This document shows positions 49,149-57,531 of a stretch of 64,000 nt of DNA, in pieces. The translations under genes were made by a program, and so were the position numbers. The DNA comes from Candidatus Parcubacteria bacterium (GTDB lineage Bacteria; Patescibacteria; Paceibacteria; UBA9973; UBA918): NCBI GenBank assembly GCA_021731405.1, contig JAKFXN010000005.1, positions 1-64,000 of the forward strand. Reading direction: 5' to 3'. Positions within the stretch are counted from its first letter, which is position 1. Each line of letters opens with the position of its first letter. The notes beneath the pieces are model-generated. The model was not told where the DNA came from. It worked only from the letters and a program-made list of their open reading frames with translations, and made no database searches.

Positions 49149-51095
49149 CTATTCCAAAATAGCTTTAATGCGCCGTACACCAGCCGAAGAAGATTCTTCT
49201 TTAATAATTTTGAAAGTCCCTTTAATGTCTCCCATGTCGGAAGTGTGTGGACCACCACAAAGCTCTCGCGAGTAGACCTTCCCGTCTGTTCCGGTCATTG
49301 TGTACACCTTTACTTCATCGGGGTATCTGTCCCAGAAACTAGCTTCAATTGTGCTGTCGGCTTGAGCGCTATCCTTTGACATCATTTCGATGGTAATTGG
49401 CCCACCCAATTTGATTGCACTGTTTACATATGTCTCTACCCTATCAAGGATATCTCGCTCAACCTTTTCGCCGTGCGTAAAGTCATACCGGAGTCTTTCG
49501 GCGGTAATGTTTGAACCAGCTTGGTGGATGTGTCCACCTAGTTCCTTTTGGAGTCCAGCGAGCATAAGGTGAGTAGCAGTATGTAGTTCAATTACCTTTT
49601 CAGAGCTATCCGCCAAGCCACCTTTGAATTTTTGCTCTGCGCCAGCCCTACTCGTTGCCTTGTGTTCCTCCATAAGTTTGTCAAAACCAGCTCGTTCTAC
49701 AATGAGTCCCTTCTCGGTCGCAATTTCCTCTGTGAGTTCAATAGGAAATCCGTAGGTGGTGTATAGATCAAATGCATTTTGAGCACTAATTGCCTTCTTG
49801 GTTACTGGAGCAATCTCCTTATTGATGACACGTTTCCCATCTACTTCTTTAGATTCGACATGTATTTGTAGCGATATTTTATTGAACTGCTTGAGCCCAC
49901 TTTCAAGTGTCTTACGGAACTGTTCTTCTTCGCGGGCAATTGCTTCAGTAATTATTGCCCTCTTATCTTCAAGGGTTGGATAATGGGCGCTATAGGTTGT
50001 GATTACAGCTTCGGCGAGCTCAGCAAATCGCCCTGCTGGCACGGATAATCTGTCAGCAAATCGTACAGCTCGTCTAAGTAGTCGGCGCACAAAATAGTCT
50101 TGATCAGTGTTCCCAGGGAGTACTCCGTCAGCAATCAAGAACACTGCGCCACGAATGTGGTCAGTGATAATACGGAACGCAATCAGGTCATCTTCGTACT
50201 TCTTTCCTGAAAGTTTTTCGATATGAGTAACAACATTTAAAAGTAGATCAACCTTAAATACATCTGGGCTCCCTACTTTTGCAGCCGCAATACGCTCGAG
50301 TCCTCCACCGAAGTCAACATTTCGTTGTGGCAACTTAGTAAAAGAACCGTCTGCTTGTTTTATGTACTCAATAAAAACCGAGTTTCCGATTTCCAAGAAT
50401 TGACCAGAGTCACTGTTTGGGTGCGCTTCTTGTTTACCAAATATTGGATGAGTAGCATGTTCCGGACCGAAGTCATAGAATATCTCACTATCAGGTCCGC
50501 CAATTTCTCCGGCTGGCATATTTTCTGGTTTACCAGAACGACTCCACCAGTTTTTGGCTGCGTCGTAGTAGAAGATGCGACCACCTTGCATACCAACTTT
50601 ATAACCGTTCTCTTCAGAACCAATAAACACATCTTTAGCTTCAAATCCCCTCTCCAAAAACAGCTCTTTCCACATCGCTACCGCCTCCTCATCTTTTGGA
50701 ATACCAAGTGATTCGTCGCCTGCAAAAACAGAGACGTAGATACGAGCTGGATCCAGACCTACTTCATCAATCAGGTAGGTAAATATCCATCTGAGTTGTT
50801 CCTTCTTAAAATAGTCACCTAAAGACCAGTTACCAAGCATTTCAAAGAAAGTAGTGTGACGATTGTCACCCACCTCTTCAATGTCATTTGCCCTGAAGCA
50901 TTTTTGTGAGTCAGCTAGACGTACCCCTTTTGGATGCTTTTCACCCATAAGGTATGGGATTAAGGGTTGCATACCACTACCGGTAAAAAGTGTAGTTGGG
51001 TCGTTTTCTGGTACGAGCGCAGAAGAAGGAATGACGGCGTGGCCGTTTTTTTCCATAAACTTCAGGTATTTTTCTCGTATTTCATTTCCGCTCAT
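49149..51095 (-). CDS. alaS: Alanyl-tRNA synthetase, short form
   Basis: 648 aa against about 875 in most bacteria. Catalytic domain NDPTTLFTGSGMQPLIPYL, FRANDIEEVGDNRHTTFFEM (motif 2) and GLERIAAAKVG; editing domain with HTATHLM and the distal CGGPHTSDMG zinc/active-site residues. The C-terminal C-Ala dimerisation domain is absent, as the frame ends right after the editing domain. Confidence 0.93.
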   Translation of the reverse strand: MSGNEIREKYLKFMEKNGHAVIPSSALVPENDPTTLFTGSGMQPLIPYLMGEKHPKGVRLADSQKCFRANDIEEVGDNRHTTFFEMLGNWSLGDYFKKEQLRWIFTYLIDEVGLDPARIYVSVFAGDESLGIPKDEEAVAMWKELFLERGFEAKDVFIGSEENGYKVGMQGGRIFYYDAAKNWWSRSGKPENMPAGEIGGPDSEIFYDFGPEHATHPIFGKQEAHPNSDSGQFLEIGNSVFIEYIKQADGSFTKLPQRNVDFGGGLERIAAAKVGSPDVFKVDLLLNVVTHIEKLSGKKYEDDLIAFRIITDHIRGAVFLIADGVLPGNTDQDYFVRRLLRRAVRFADRLSVPAGRFAELAEAVITTYSAHYPTLEDKRAIITEAIAREEEQFRKTLESGLKQFNKISLQIHVESKEVDGKRVINKEIAPVTKKAISAQNAFDLYTTYGFPIELTEEIATEKGLIVERAGFDKLMEEHKATSRAGAEQKFKGGLADSSEKVIELHTATHLMLAGLQKELGGHIHQAGSNITAERLRYDFTHGEKVERDILDRVETYVNSAIKLGGPITIEMMSKDSAQADSTIEASFWDRYPDEVKVYTMTGTDGKVYSRELCGGPHTSDMGDIKGTFKIIKEESSSAGVRRIKAILE

Positions 51096-51146
51096 AGCAA
51101 AAAACGTTAATCTGTTAGTAAGTAAGCACTATACCAAAAATCTCTA

Positions 51147-51425
51147 TTATTGCGAGAGGATGAGCGCGGCCGCCGCCTGTGCACACTCGTCGCCGTGACA
51201 AGAAAGAAGTGGCGTAAGACCGTAAAAGTAAACCTCCAGTAAGTATCCAATCAAAATAAGAATGACCCCAAGAGCAGTAAATGCCTTTTCGGTACGGAAG
51301 GAACGAAGGACTCGATCGTCAATTTTCTGCTCTTGCGCCATTATGTCGTGAACCCGCAAGATGCAGAGGGCGACCAGAATTTTTCCGATTGTTCCTACCG
51401 TTAGTCCCCAAAAAAGTATGCTCAT
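51147..51425 (-). CDS. Small two-helix membrane protein
   Basis: 92 aa. Two hydrophobic helices (about residues 5-24 and 50-70) separated by a charged loop, and a tail with two Cys (SCHGDECAQ). Not recognised. Lies between alaS and the M16 pair. Confidence 0.55.
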   Translation of the reverse strand: MSILFWGLTVGTIGKILVALCILRVHDIMAQEQKIDDRVLRSFRTEKAFTALGVILILIGYLLEVYFYGLTPLLSCHGDECAQAAAALILSQ

Positions 51426-51463
51426 GTTATTACTAGTATAGCAGAACGCTTAAGGACCCTACT

Positions 51464-52741
51464 TCATTTATTGAGAGCGAGTAGCTCCTTTTTTACACTT
51501 GCAATTGGGCCAGCTGCGCTAATAACAAGGTTATTAGGATGGAGGTACTTTTTAAGTGCTGTGTTTATTTCTGCTTTTGTGCAGTTATGAAAGCGCTCTT
51601 TATAGATGAGGTAGTCATTCCAGAGAAGGCCAGATACTAAATTGTTATGGACGAGACTTGTTGTACCAGAAAGAGAATCAAACACTAAAACTTCCCCCGT
51701 CTTGAGTATTGTTTTAAAGCGTTCGAATTCAGATTGCGTGATCCCTTTTTCAGCAATGAGTGCTACCTCACGCTTGGTAGAAGTAATGCCTTTAAGGACA
51801 TCTTTAGGGGCAAAGAAAGACATAATACGCCAGTAGCCTGTATTCTGCATACCAATGTTTTCAGTCCGTGCATAAATACCATAGGTCAGACCCTCTTTTT
51901 CTCGTACGGTACTCATCAATCTGCCCGCGAAACCACCCCACTTCCCAAGAACTGATAGACCAAAAATAAAGGCAGGTGCGTCTTTGTGTTCTAAGGTAAA
52001 TGGCAGCGCTGCACCGATTGATATTTCAATATTTTGTTTACTTTTTACTTCATGGAGCGTGACTAGTGGTTTAGGGAACGGCTGCGTACCGCAATATATC
52101 TCTTTGCGAGGGAAACTTGCGGTCTTAATCTTTTGAATTGTCTTCATCGCTACAGCGATAGACTCTTTACTGCCCCCGATAGAGACAGTGAAGACACCTG
52201 AAATAACGGTCAGGTGTAAACTTTTGATGTCGACTAAAGATATTTCTTTCAGAGCACTTTTTAGTTCGTCTGGAGTAAAGGTGTGGTGACGGTCGGTCTT
52301 TTTATAAAAATTATTTTTGAGGTTAGATTGGGCTATCCCCCGAGCGTCTTCTTTTGCAAGTTCAAGGATGTTTTCAATTGTCGAAACAGCACGCTTGAGT
52401 TCTTTTTGAGCAAAAGTAGGCTTTTGTAGCATCACTGCCAAAAGGGACAATGTTGGCGCAAGTTTTGGCTTTGGAGTAGCAACAGTAATTGTAGTTTTGT
52501 AGCTAGTTGAAGAAACTTCGATAGTAGCTCCAAGAGCATTTAGTGCGTGCAGAAATTCACTTCGAGTATATGCACCAGCTCCCGACATAAGCATGTCTGA
52601 ATACACATGCTGAAGGATAGAATTCTTTGCGCTGTTCGATATGAAGCAATCGACCGTTATGAGTAGTGAGACCGTTCCTGCTTTTGGTTTTTCAATCTTT
52701 GCTAGACGGTAGTTCTTGTGATCTGTAGTTTCGATATGCAT
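51464..52741 (-). CDS. M16-family protein without the zinc motif (non-catalytic partner)
   Basis: 425 aa, fold of M16 peptidases. The HxxEH zinc site is missing (the corresponding part reads SILQHVYSDMLMSGAG), but the substrate-binding R/Y pattern GRLMSTVREKEGLTYGIYAR is kept. The gene lies 3 bases after an M16 protein that has the zinc site, which fits an obligate heterodimer as in mitochondrial processing peptidase. Confidence 0.85.
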   Translation of the reverse strand: MHIETTDHKNYRLAKIEKPKAGTVSLLITVDCFISNSAKNSILQHVYSDMLMSGAGAYTRSEFLHALNALGATIEVSSTSYKTTITVATPKPKLAPTLSLLAVMLQKPTFAQKELKRAVSTIENILELAKEDARGIAQSNLKNNFYKKTDRHHTFTPDELKSALKEISLVDIKSLHLTVISGVFTVSIGGSKESIAVAMKTIQKIKTASFPRKEIYCGTQPFPKPLVTLHEVKSKQNIEISIGAALPFTLEHKDAPAFIFGLSVLGKWGGFAGRLMSTVREKEGLTYGIYARTENIGMQNTGYWRIMSFFAPKDVLKGITSTKREVALIAEKGITQSEFERFKTILKTGEVLVFDSLSGTTSLVHNNLVSGLLWNDYLIYKERFHNCTKAEINTALKKYLHPNNLVISAAGPIASVKKELLALNK

Positions 52742-52744
52742 ATA

Positions 52745-54052
52745 CTAAACGCTTTTATAGTTGCCAATAGTAAGTGATGAGTCCTTAAAAAGCTCACCAA
52801 GTCGTGACTTAGTTTGCTTTACGGTAAGCGCCTTGAGTTTTTCCTCAGTCTTGAAATAGTCAGACCAGTCTCCAGCAGCCACATACTCAGTCAGTTCTGC
52901 AGCAATATCTAGGCTACTGTCTCGACTAAAGAGTTCGTCACTAATAATACGAGTTTTTATCGTGGGTAGATGCTTTTTGAGATAATCATCTGAGACTTCA
53001 GAAATAATTTTTCGCACCAAAGCTTCTATGTTGGCGTGAGTAGACTTTGTTGTTAGGGTGACAAAAATAGTCGCGATATTTGTATCTTTAGTTGGTTCTT
53101 GGCTAGTAGTTACTGCTGATGCCAGACCAGTGTCTACCAATTTAGTTTGAAGCAGACTGTCTGGTCCGTCCGTAAGAAGTTTCAAAGTAGCCATTGTCTC
53201 GTACCAGCCTTGAGATGGGAAACCAGGATGCTTCATTGCAAAAGCAACAACATTTACAGTTCCTGGTCTGACAATCTCAACTCGTCTAATTCCCTCTTGT
53301 GCTGGTTCGACAATAACTGGACGAATATTTACACCAGGTTCAGGTTGTAGTGGTCCAAAAAAAGTTTCAATTTGCAGCAACGCCTCTTCTCTTTTAACAT
53401 CGCCAACAACCATCAGTGTAGCGTTGTTTGGTCGATAGAAGTGATTATAAAAACGTTCTAGTTTTTCTGTTGTATAGGCACTGATGTCATTTCTAAAGCC
53501 TATGGTCTCATGTCCATATGGGTGCGAATGAAATGCAGTGGCACAAAGATCTACCGAGAGAGCAAAATGTGGGTCGCCGTTATACATATCAAATTCGCTG
53601 AGCACATTGGTGCGCTCTGGTAGAAATTCTTTGTCTGAGAGTATTACTTCACGCATCCGCTCTGCCTCTATCTTCAGTGCACGAGAAAGGTGCTCACTTC
53701 CGTACGAAAAATAATACGTAGTTCTGTCTTTCCATGTGTTGGCATTAAGAACCACTCCCACCTCACGTTCAAATTTCATTGCACCAGAATCGTGTTTGTT
53801 TTTGAGGTCTGTTTTTGTAGGCTTAAAAAGCATATGCTCGAGCATATGAGCAATACCAGTCTCACCGGGGGCTTCGTCTCGTGCTCCCACCAAGTAGGTG
53901 ATATTAGTTGTTACTACCTTGGTATCAGGAATGTATTTATATAAGACACGCAGTCCGTTTGAAACGAGTTCGTATTCTTCAATATCAGCAACAGTCTTTA
54001 GGTGCTTGAACTTCTTAAATAGTGTACTTACTGTCTTCGGTGGCTTTGACAT
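52745..54052 (-). CDS. M16-family zinc metallopeptidase (catalytic subunit)
   Basis: 435 aa from ATG 54052. Zinc motif HMLEH in GIAHMLEHMLFKP and distal Glu in NVLSEFDMYNGDPHF; RPNNATLMVVGDV is also typical. The C-terminal half lacks the usual R/Y pair, which the partner downstream provides. The start overlaps the end of the HD gene by 38 bases; an earlier ATG at 54115 would overlap more and is less likely. Substrate unknown, probably small peptides. Confidence 0.88.
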   Translation of the reverse strand: MSKPPKTVSTLFKKFKHLKTVADIEEYELVSNGLRVLYKYIPDTKVVTTNITYLVGARDEAPGETGIAHMLEHMLFKPTKTDLKNKHDSGAMKFEREVGVVLNANTWKDRTTYYFSYGSEHLSRALKIEAERMREVILSDKEFLPERTNVLSEFDMYNGDPHFALSVDLCATAFHSHPYGHETIGFRNDISAYTTEKLERFYNHFYRPNNATLMVVGDVKREEALLQIETFFGPLQPEPGVNIRPVIVEPAQEGIRRVEIVRPGTVNVVAFAMKHPGFPSQGWYETMATLKLLTDGPDSLLQTKLVDTGLASAVTTSQEPTKDTNIATIFVTLTTKSTHANIEALVRKIISEVSDDYLKKHLPTIKTRIISDELFSRDSSLDIAAELTEYVAAGDWSDYFKTEEKLKALTVKQTKSRLGELFKDSSLTIGNYKSV

Positions 54053-54617
54053 TGTGTAAAAATTGTTTATATTCCTCGAAAACGTGATTAAATTCAGCGA
54101 GAATTCTTCCATCAAGACGATTGTTAATGACGTTGGCTATCACTTGATAGGCCTCCAGCCGCTCATCGAAGTTTTTTCCAAAGTCCTGCATAAAACGGTC
54201 GTGAGCATCGGTGTAGTCTTCTACTAGTGTCCGGAAATTGTGAATTTTATCTGCGGCCGCCACGAGCACTGCTTCTTTTGGTCCCTTTTTCAGTTGTTCA
54301 GCGTAAACTCGCTTTCGTTCTTTAAAAGAGACTCGATTCTCAGGTGTGCTTTTCGGTTCAGTTACCGCTTCAACTATTTCGCGTACCTTGCCACCAAAGT
54401 CTTCTTGAAGTTCGTCTATGGTGTAATCGGTGTCTTCAAGTGTGTCGTGTAGTAAGGCAGAAATGATGACGTCTTCATCTTCAGTGTAATCAAGGAGAGT
54501 GAAGGCTGTTGCCACTAAGTGAGTAATGTAAGGAAAAGGCATAGAGCCTTTTCGAAGTTGGTTCTTGTGGAGTACAGCTGCGGCGCGAATGGCCTGTTCG
54601 ACACGATAAGAATACAT
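54015..54617 (-). CDS. HD-domain hydrolase similar to the SpoT/MESH1 hydrolase domain
   Basis: 200 aa. ALLHDTLEDTDYTIDELQEDFG (HD motif and following ED), KIHNFRTL and AADKIHN (distal ligand) match the (p)ppGpp-hydrolase type of HD domain. There is no synthetase, TGS or ACT part. It may degrade (p)ppGpp or another pyrophosphate; no synthetase is in the window. Confidence 0.82.
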   Translation of the reverse strand: MYSYRVEQAIRAAAVLHKNQLRKGSMPFPYITHLVATAFTLLDYTEDEDVIISALLHDTLEDTDYTIDELQEDFGGKVREIVEAVTEPKSTPENRVSFKERKRVYAEQLKKGPKEAVLVAAADKIHNFRTLVEDYTDAHDRFMQDFGKNFDERLEAYQVIANVINNRLDGRILAEFNHVFEEYKQFLHNVKATEDSKYTI

Positions 54618-54620
54618 GGC

Positions 54621-54935
54621 TTATTTTTTAGCGTTCTCACGTTCTTCAGCTCGTCTTTTTTCATCTTCTGCGCGTCGTCTTTCCTTTTCTTGCTCTTCTG
54701 CAATTCTTTCTTCGGTGCGAACAATCTCTCGAGTGAGATTTTCTATTTTTTGGGCAACACGATCACTTTTTGAATCGTTTTCTCTGGTCTTTCTTTCAAA
54801 ATCATCTTGCAATCTCTTCATGTCATTTTGATGCTGTGTAAGGAGTTCACGATTATTAGCTACAATCGCCGCTTCCTCTTTTCGAGCGTCTTCAATATCA
54901 CGCTTTAGTCTTTGTAGGTCAGATTCGTATGACAT
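54621..54935 (-). CDS. Coiled-coil protein of unknown function
   Basis: 104 aa, almost wholly a predicted coiled coil, rich in Glu, Arg and Lys, ending EDEKRRAEERENAKK. No membrane segment. Three bases before the HD gene and 5 after the alkyltransferase-like gene, so in the same operon. Length and charge suggest a scaffold or a DNA-associated protein; not recognised. Confidence 0.6.
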   Translation of the reverse strand: MSYESDLQRLKRDIEDARKEEAAIVANNRELLTQHQNDMKRLQDDFERKTRENDSKSDRVAQKIENLTREIVRTEERIAEEQEKERRRAEDEKRRAEERENAKK

Positions 54936-54940
54936 ATATA

Positions 54941-55213
54941 TTATGTTAATTCACTAGCTAATATAGCACGTTTAACTTCTTCACCACCACGATTATAACC
55001 GCCAAGCCCACCGTCACTACGAATAACTCTATGACAAGGCACTGTCTCGTCATAGTTTTTTGCCATGACGTTTGCAACTGCACGTGCAGCCAAGGGACGT
55101 TTGGCTTTTATTGCCACTTCTTTGTAAGTCATGGTTTCCCCACGAGGGATTTTTCGTACAATGCTCTTTACGAGCTCAGAAAAATCGTTATTTTGTTTCT
55201 TTTTTACTGGCAT
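54941..55213 (-). CDS. Alkyltransferase-like / MGMT catalytic-domain protein
   Basis: 90 aa from ATG 55213. KIPRGETMTYKEVA, RAVANVMAKN and the PCHRVIRSDGGLGGYNRGG active-site block with the acceptor Cys. The N-terminal ribonuclease-like domain of Ogt is absent. It could repair O6-alkylguanine directly since the Cys is kept. The frame is open upstream only as a shadow of the nuclease gene, with which it overlaps by 26 bases. Confidence 0.9.
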   Translation of the reverse strand: MPVKKKQNNDFSELVKSIVRKIPRGETMTYKEVAIKAKRPLAARAVANVMAKNYDETVPCHRVIRSDGGLGGYNRGGEEVKRAILASELT

Positions 55214-55982
55214 AGTGAATGGCTTGGAGTTTTTTACCAGAAGCTTCGCGGTATGGGCAAAACTCACAGTTAGGACCGGACTTTGGTAATTCCTTACTGT
55301 CGAGACAAGTTTTAATCTCTTGTAGAGTTGGGAGTATCCAGTCAATGTCGGTTGGTACTGACACAAGGGTAGTCTCAAAAATAAGCTTATCATCAAAAGC
55401 GTCAACTTCTTTGCTGGCATTGGCATACACTAAGTAGCCTAGTGAATCAACAGCAAAACCGTTTTGTTCTAGAAGCCAACGATACACGCCAAGTTGCCGT
55501 GTGTATTGTAGGTCCCACGGGCTGTCCGAGAGTTCAGTGATACTTCCGTCCTTAGAAGTCGATTTGTAATCAACAATAATCAACGTACCGTCAGGTTTTA
55601 CCCAAATATCGTCTACTCCACCAGATACGGTTAAGCCAGTTTCTGGTTCTTTGTATTCGATACCCACAAACGGGTCGCGCCAACTATCCATGTTTTTGTG
55701 CGCAAATGGTACAGCGTCAATTTTATACTTCTGCATAATTGGATGGCTTGTCTTTGCTTTTCGGTGAATATCAAATTCTTTTTTGAACAGTTCATCAACC
55801 GCAATGTTGAGGTTGAAAGATGGAAAGCCAGGTCGCTTGGTGCCGAGTTTGTTATCGAGATAAAAACAGCGAGGACACTCAAAGAAAAAATCTATTTTTG
55901 AACGAGATAAACGCCATTTTGCTCCGCCATAGTTCCATTCACTGCTTCGGTTGGGGTTATATTTTGATTTATATTCAGCCAT
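55188..55982 (-). CDS. PD-(D/E)XK nuclease-family protein, Cas4/RecB-like
   Basis: 264 aa. FFECPRCFYLD near residue 35 and CEFCPYREA near residue 245 supply four Cys for a Fe-S cluster as in Cas4/AddB; the nuclease core is GGVDDIWV followed by LIIVDYKST (D...D-x-K), and QLGVYRWLL is the trailing Q motif. No cas gene or CRISPR array is in the window. Genes for an alkyltransferase, a coiled-coil protein and HD hydrolase follow, so a repair role is likely. Confidence 0.85.
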   Translation of the reverse strand: MAEYKSKYNPNRSSEWNYGGAKWRLSRSKIDFFFECPRCFYLDNKLGTKRPGFPSFNLNIAVDELFKKEFDIHRKAKTSHPIMQKYKIDAVPFAHKNMDSWRDPFVGIEYKEPETGLTVSGGVDDIWVKPDGTLIIVDYKSTSKDGSITELSDSPWDLQYTRQLGVYRWLLEQNGFAVDSLGYLVYANASKEVDAFDDKLIFETTLVSVPTDIDWILPTLQEIKTCLDSKELPKSGPNCEFCPYREASGKKLQAIHYASKKETK

Positions 55983-56021
55983 GATTTCTTTAGTATATCA
56001 CCCCCAACTTTAACAGGCATT

Positions 56022-56045
56022 ATAAAAGCCCCGAAGGGCTTTTAT
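56022..56045 (-). terminator. Terminator of the 56063 gene
   Basis: AAAAGCCC / GGGCTTTT stem with loop CGAA and T residues on both sides. Confidence 0.85.
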
Positions 56046-56062
56046 AAGGTCAAATTGAAGAG

Positions 56063-56602
56063 TTATTGCGCAGTAAAGGTTGCAAATACTGAGTCAATTT
56101 GCACATCGTTGGCAAGATTGAATTGTCGGTCTCCACTTTCTGTGTACACCACCACTGCATATTCTTTCCCAGCCACAGTTGCTCGTTGAAGCGCTACTGC
56201 ACTCGGCACGAGTCCTTGTGACTCGCTGAAGCGAACAACACCAAGTAGTCCACCGAGGCGACCATCGGTGTAATCTCGTACACCAATCCATCCCTCACTC
56301 ACTGGATACGTAGCGGCGTTAAGTGCAACACTTGTGCCGGCTGCTTGATTGGCAACATCTACCTTCCCTTCGCCAACTTCAAGTACTGGAGTCACAACAA
56401 CCTCTTCGGTAGCTTCTTCTTCAGTCTCGACTTCTTCTTCCGATTCAGTTTCCATTGTTTCGTCTGCCTTGCTGCTATCCTTGTCTTTGTTTGGAGCGCT
56501 AACTTCAGGACCAGAGAATGCCCACACGAGGAGTCCACCAATGAGTAACCCGACGATAAATGAGACTATTGTCTTTTGTCCTTCTTGCTTATCTTCTGAC
56601 AT
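56063..56602 (-). CDS. Membrane-anchored acidic protein, DUF7282-like C-terminal domain
   Basis: 179 aa from ATG 56602. Transmembrane helix (about 10-30, IVGLLIGGLLVWAF), a long Glu/Thr-rich linker (35-80) and a beta-rich domain (EGWIGVRDYTDGRLGGLLGV, ATVAGKEYAVVVYTESG). The latter resembles the DUF7282-type domains of archaea and other bacteria. It probably displays a domain outside the cell. Own terminator; -10-like boxes lie upstream. Confidence 0.6.
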   Translation of the reverse strand: MSEDKQEGQKTIVSFIVGLLIGGLLVWAFSGPEVSAPNKDKDSSKADETMETESEEEVETEEEATEEVVVTPVLEVGEGKVDVANQAAGTSVALNAATYPVSEGWIGVRDYTDGRLGGLLGVVRFSESQGLVPSAVALQRATVAGKEYAVVVYTESGDRQFNLANDVQIDSVFATFTAQ

Positions 56603-56694
56603 ATTTGCTTGTATGAATTTCTGAATATAGTAATAACCCAATTATATCACAGGGAAAATAGCGTCGATATTGACAAGAATCAGCTTTCGAGCGG

Positions 56695-57531
56695 TTATAT
56701 TGACCCGCTACAAATGGTGGTGGCCTCCTGCATCACTCGCTCGTACTTACTGGTTGAGAGGTGCAAGTGTCTTAAAACGCTTGGATTATCAATGATATCT
56801 TGGCAAATAATTGCATCACGACCAATCAAGGTGGCTATTTGACTAGCATTTAGACTCTGGAGAACCGTCACTGGATACACTTGCGCTCGTTGAATACGGT
56901 CATGCAGGTTGTTTTGTTTTGGGTAATCCCAGCTGAGCATCTTGAGGCCGACACATTCACCATACTGCTCCGCGGTAGAAGTGAACTTGGTATTGGTGAT
57001 AAGCCAAAATTCTTGAATATTACAAATGTCTTCGTGGCAAATAGCGGTACCCTTAAGATCAAGCAAGCGGGCATACGAATACATCGCTACTTGCAAGTCA
57101 GTCTTTATGCCAGGACGGGCATGAAATTTTGCTTCACCGACAAAGCTATGGCTACTCGTGAAGGCGGCAATGTCTATCTCATGTGGTGCACAGTGCCCTT
57201 GAATGATGATACCAGTGCGAGTTTGGTAGTTTTCGGTCTCAAACAGACGGGCGATAAATCGTTCAAACGGGAAACCGGTTGGCCCAAGTCCAAAAAGTGC
57301 GCGCCTGAGTGAATAGCGGGCTGCAGTCGGGAGCTCGCTTTCTCGAAGTAAAGCAAAAGCGCGTCGGTAAATCTCTTGCGTCTGTATACCATCGTACACT
57401 TCGGCCATAATTTCCGCGACAATATGGTTTACTTCATCGGGCGAGGCTCCGGCACGCCTGAGTGAGCGGCGTAGCTTTTCTATCTTAAAGAACTCAGTGG
57501 AGCCGTCAGCCTTAGTAATGTGCAAGTGCAT
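56695..57531 (-). CDS. ATP-cone domain fused to a restriction-like nuclease domain
   Basis: 278 aa. N-terminal ATP-cone (residues about 1-90; TKADGSTEFFKIEKLRRSLR, RYSLRRAL). Then a PD-(D/E)XK/Mrr-like part with APHEIDIAA and FVGEAKFH (D...ExK). ATP-cones sense nucleotides in ribonucleotide reductase and NrdR; here the cone may gate a nuclease. Its ATG overlaps the mnmA stop by one base (TAATG). Confidence 0.78.
   Translation of the reverse strand: MHLHITKADGSTEFFKIEKLRRSLRRAGASPDEVNHIVAEIMAEVYDGIQTQEIYRRAFALLRESELPTAARYSLRRALFGLGPTGFPFERFIARLFETENYQTRTGIIIQGHCAPHEIDIAAFTSSHSFVGEAKFHARPGIKTDLQVAMYSYARLLDLKGTAICHEDICNIQEFWLITNTKFTSTAEQYGECVGLKMLSWDYPKQNNLHDRIQRAQVYPVTVLQSLNASQIATLIGRDAIICQDIIDNPSVLRHLHLSTSKYERVMQEATTICSGSI

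Noticed and set aside
54941..55426. 161-codon frame for the alkyltransferase-like gene
   Set aside because: The first 71 codons are a shadow of the nuclease gene; ATG 55213 gives the proper domain start.
55188..55982. Cas4-like protein as evidence of a CRISPR system
   Set aside because: No repeats, spacers or other cas genes are in the window; stand-alone Cas4/RecB-like nucleases are common.
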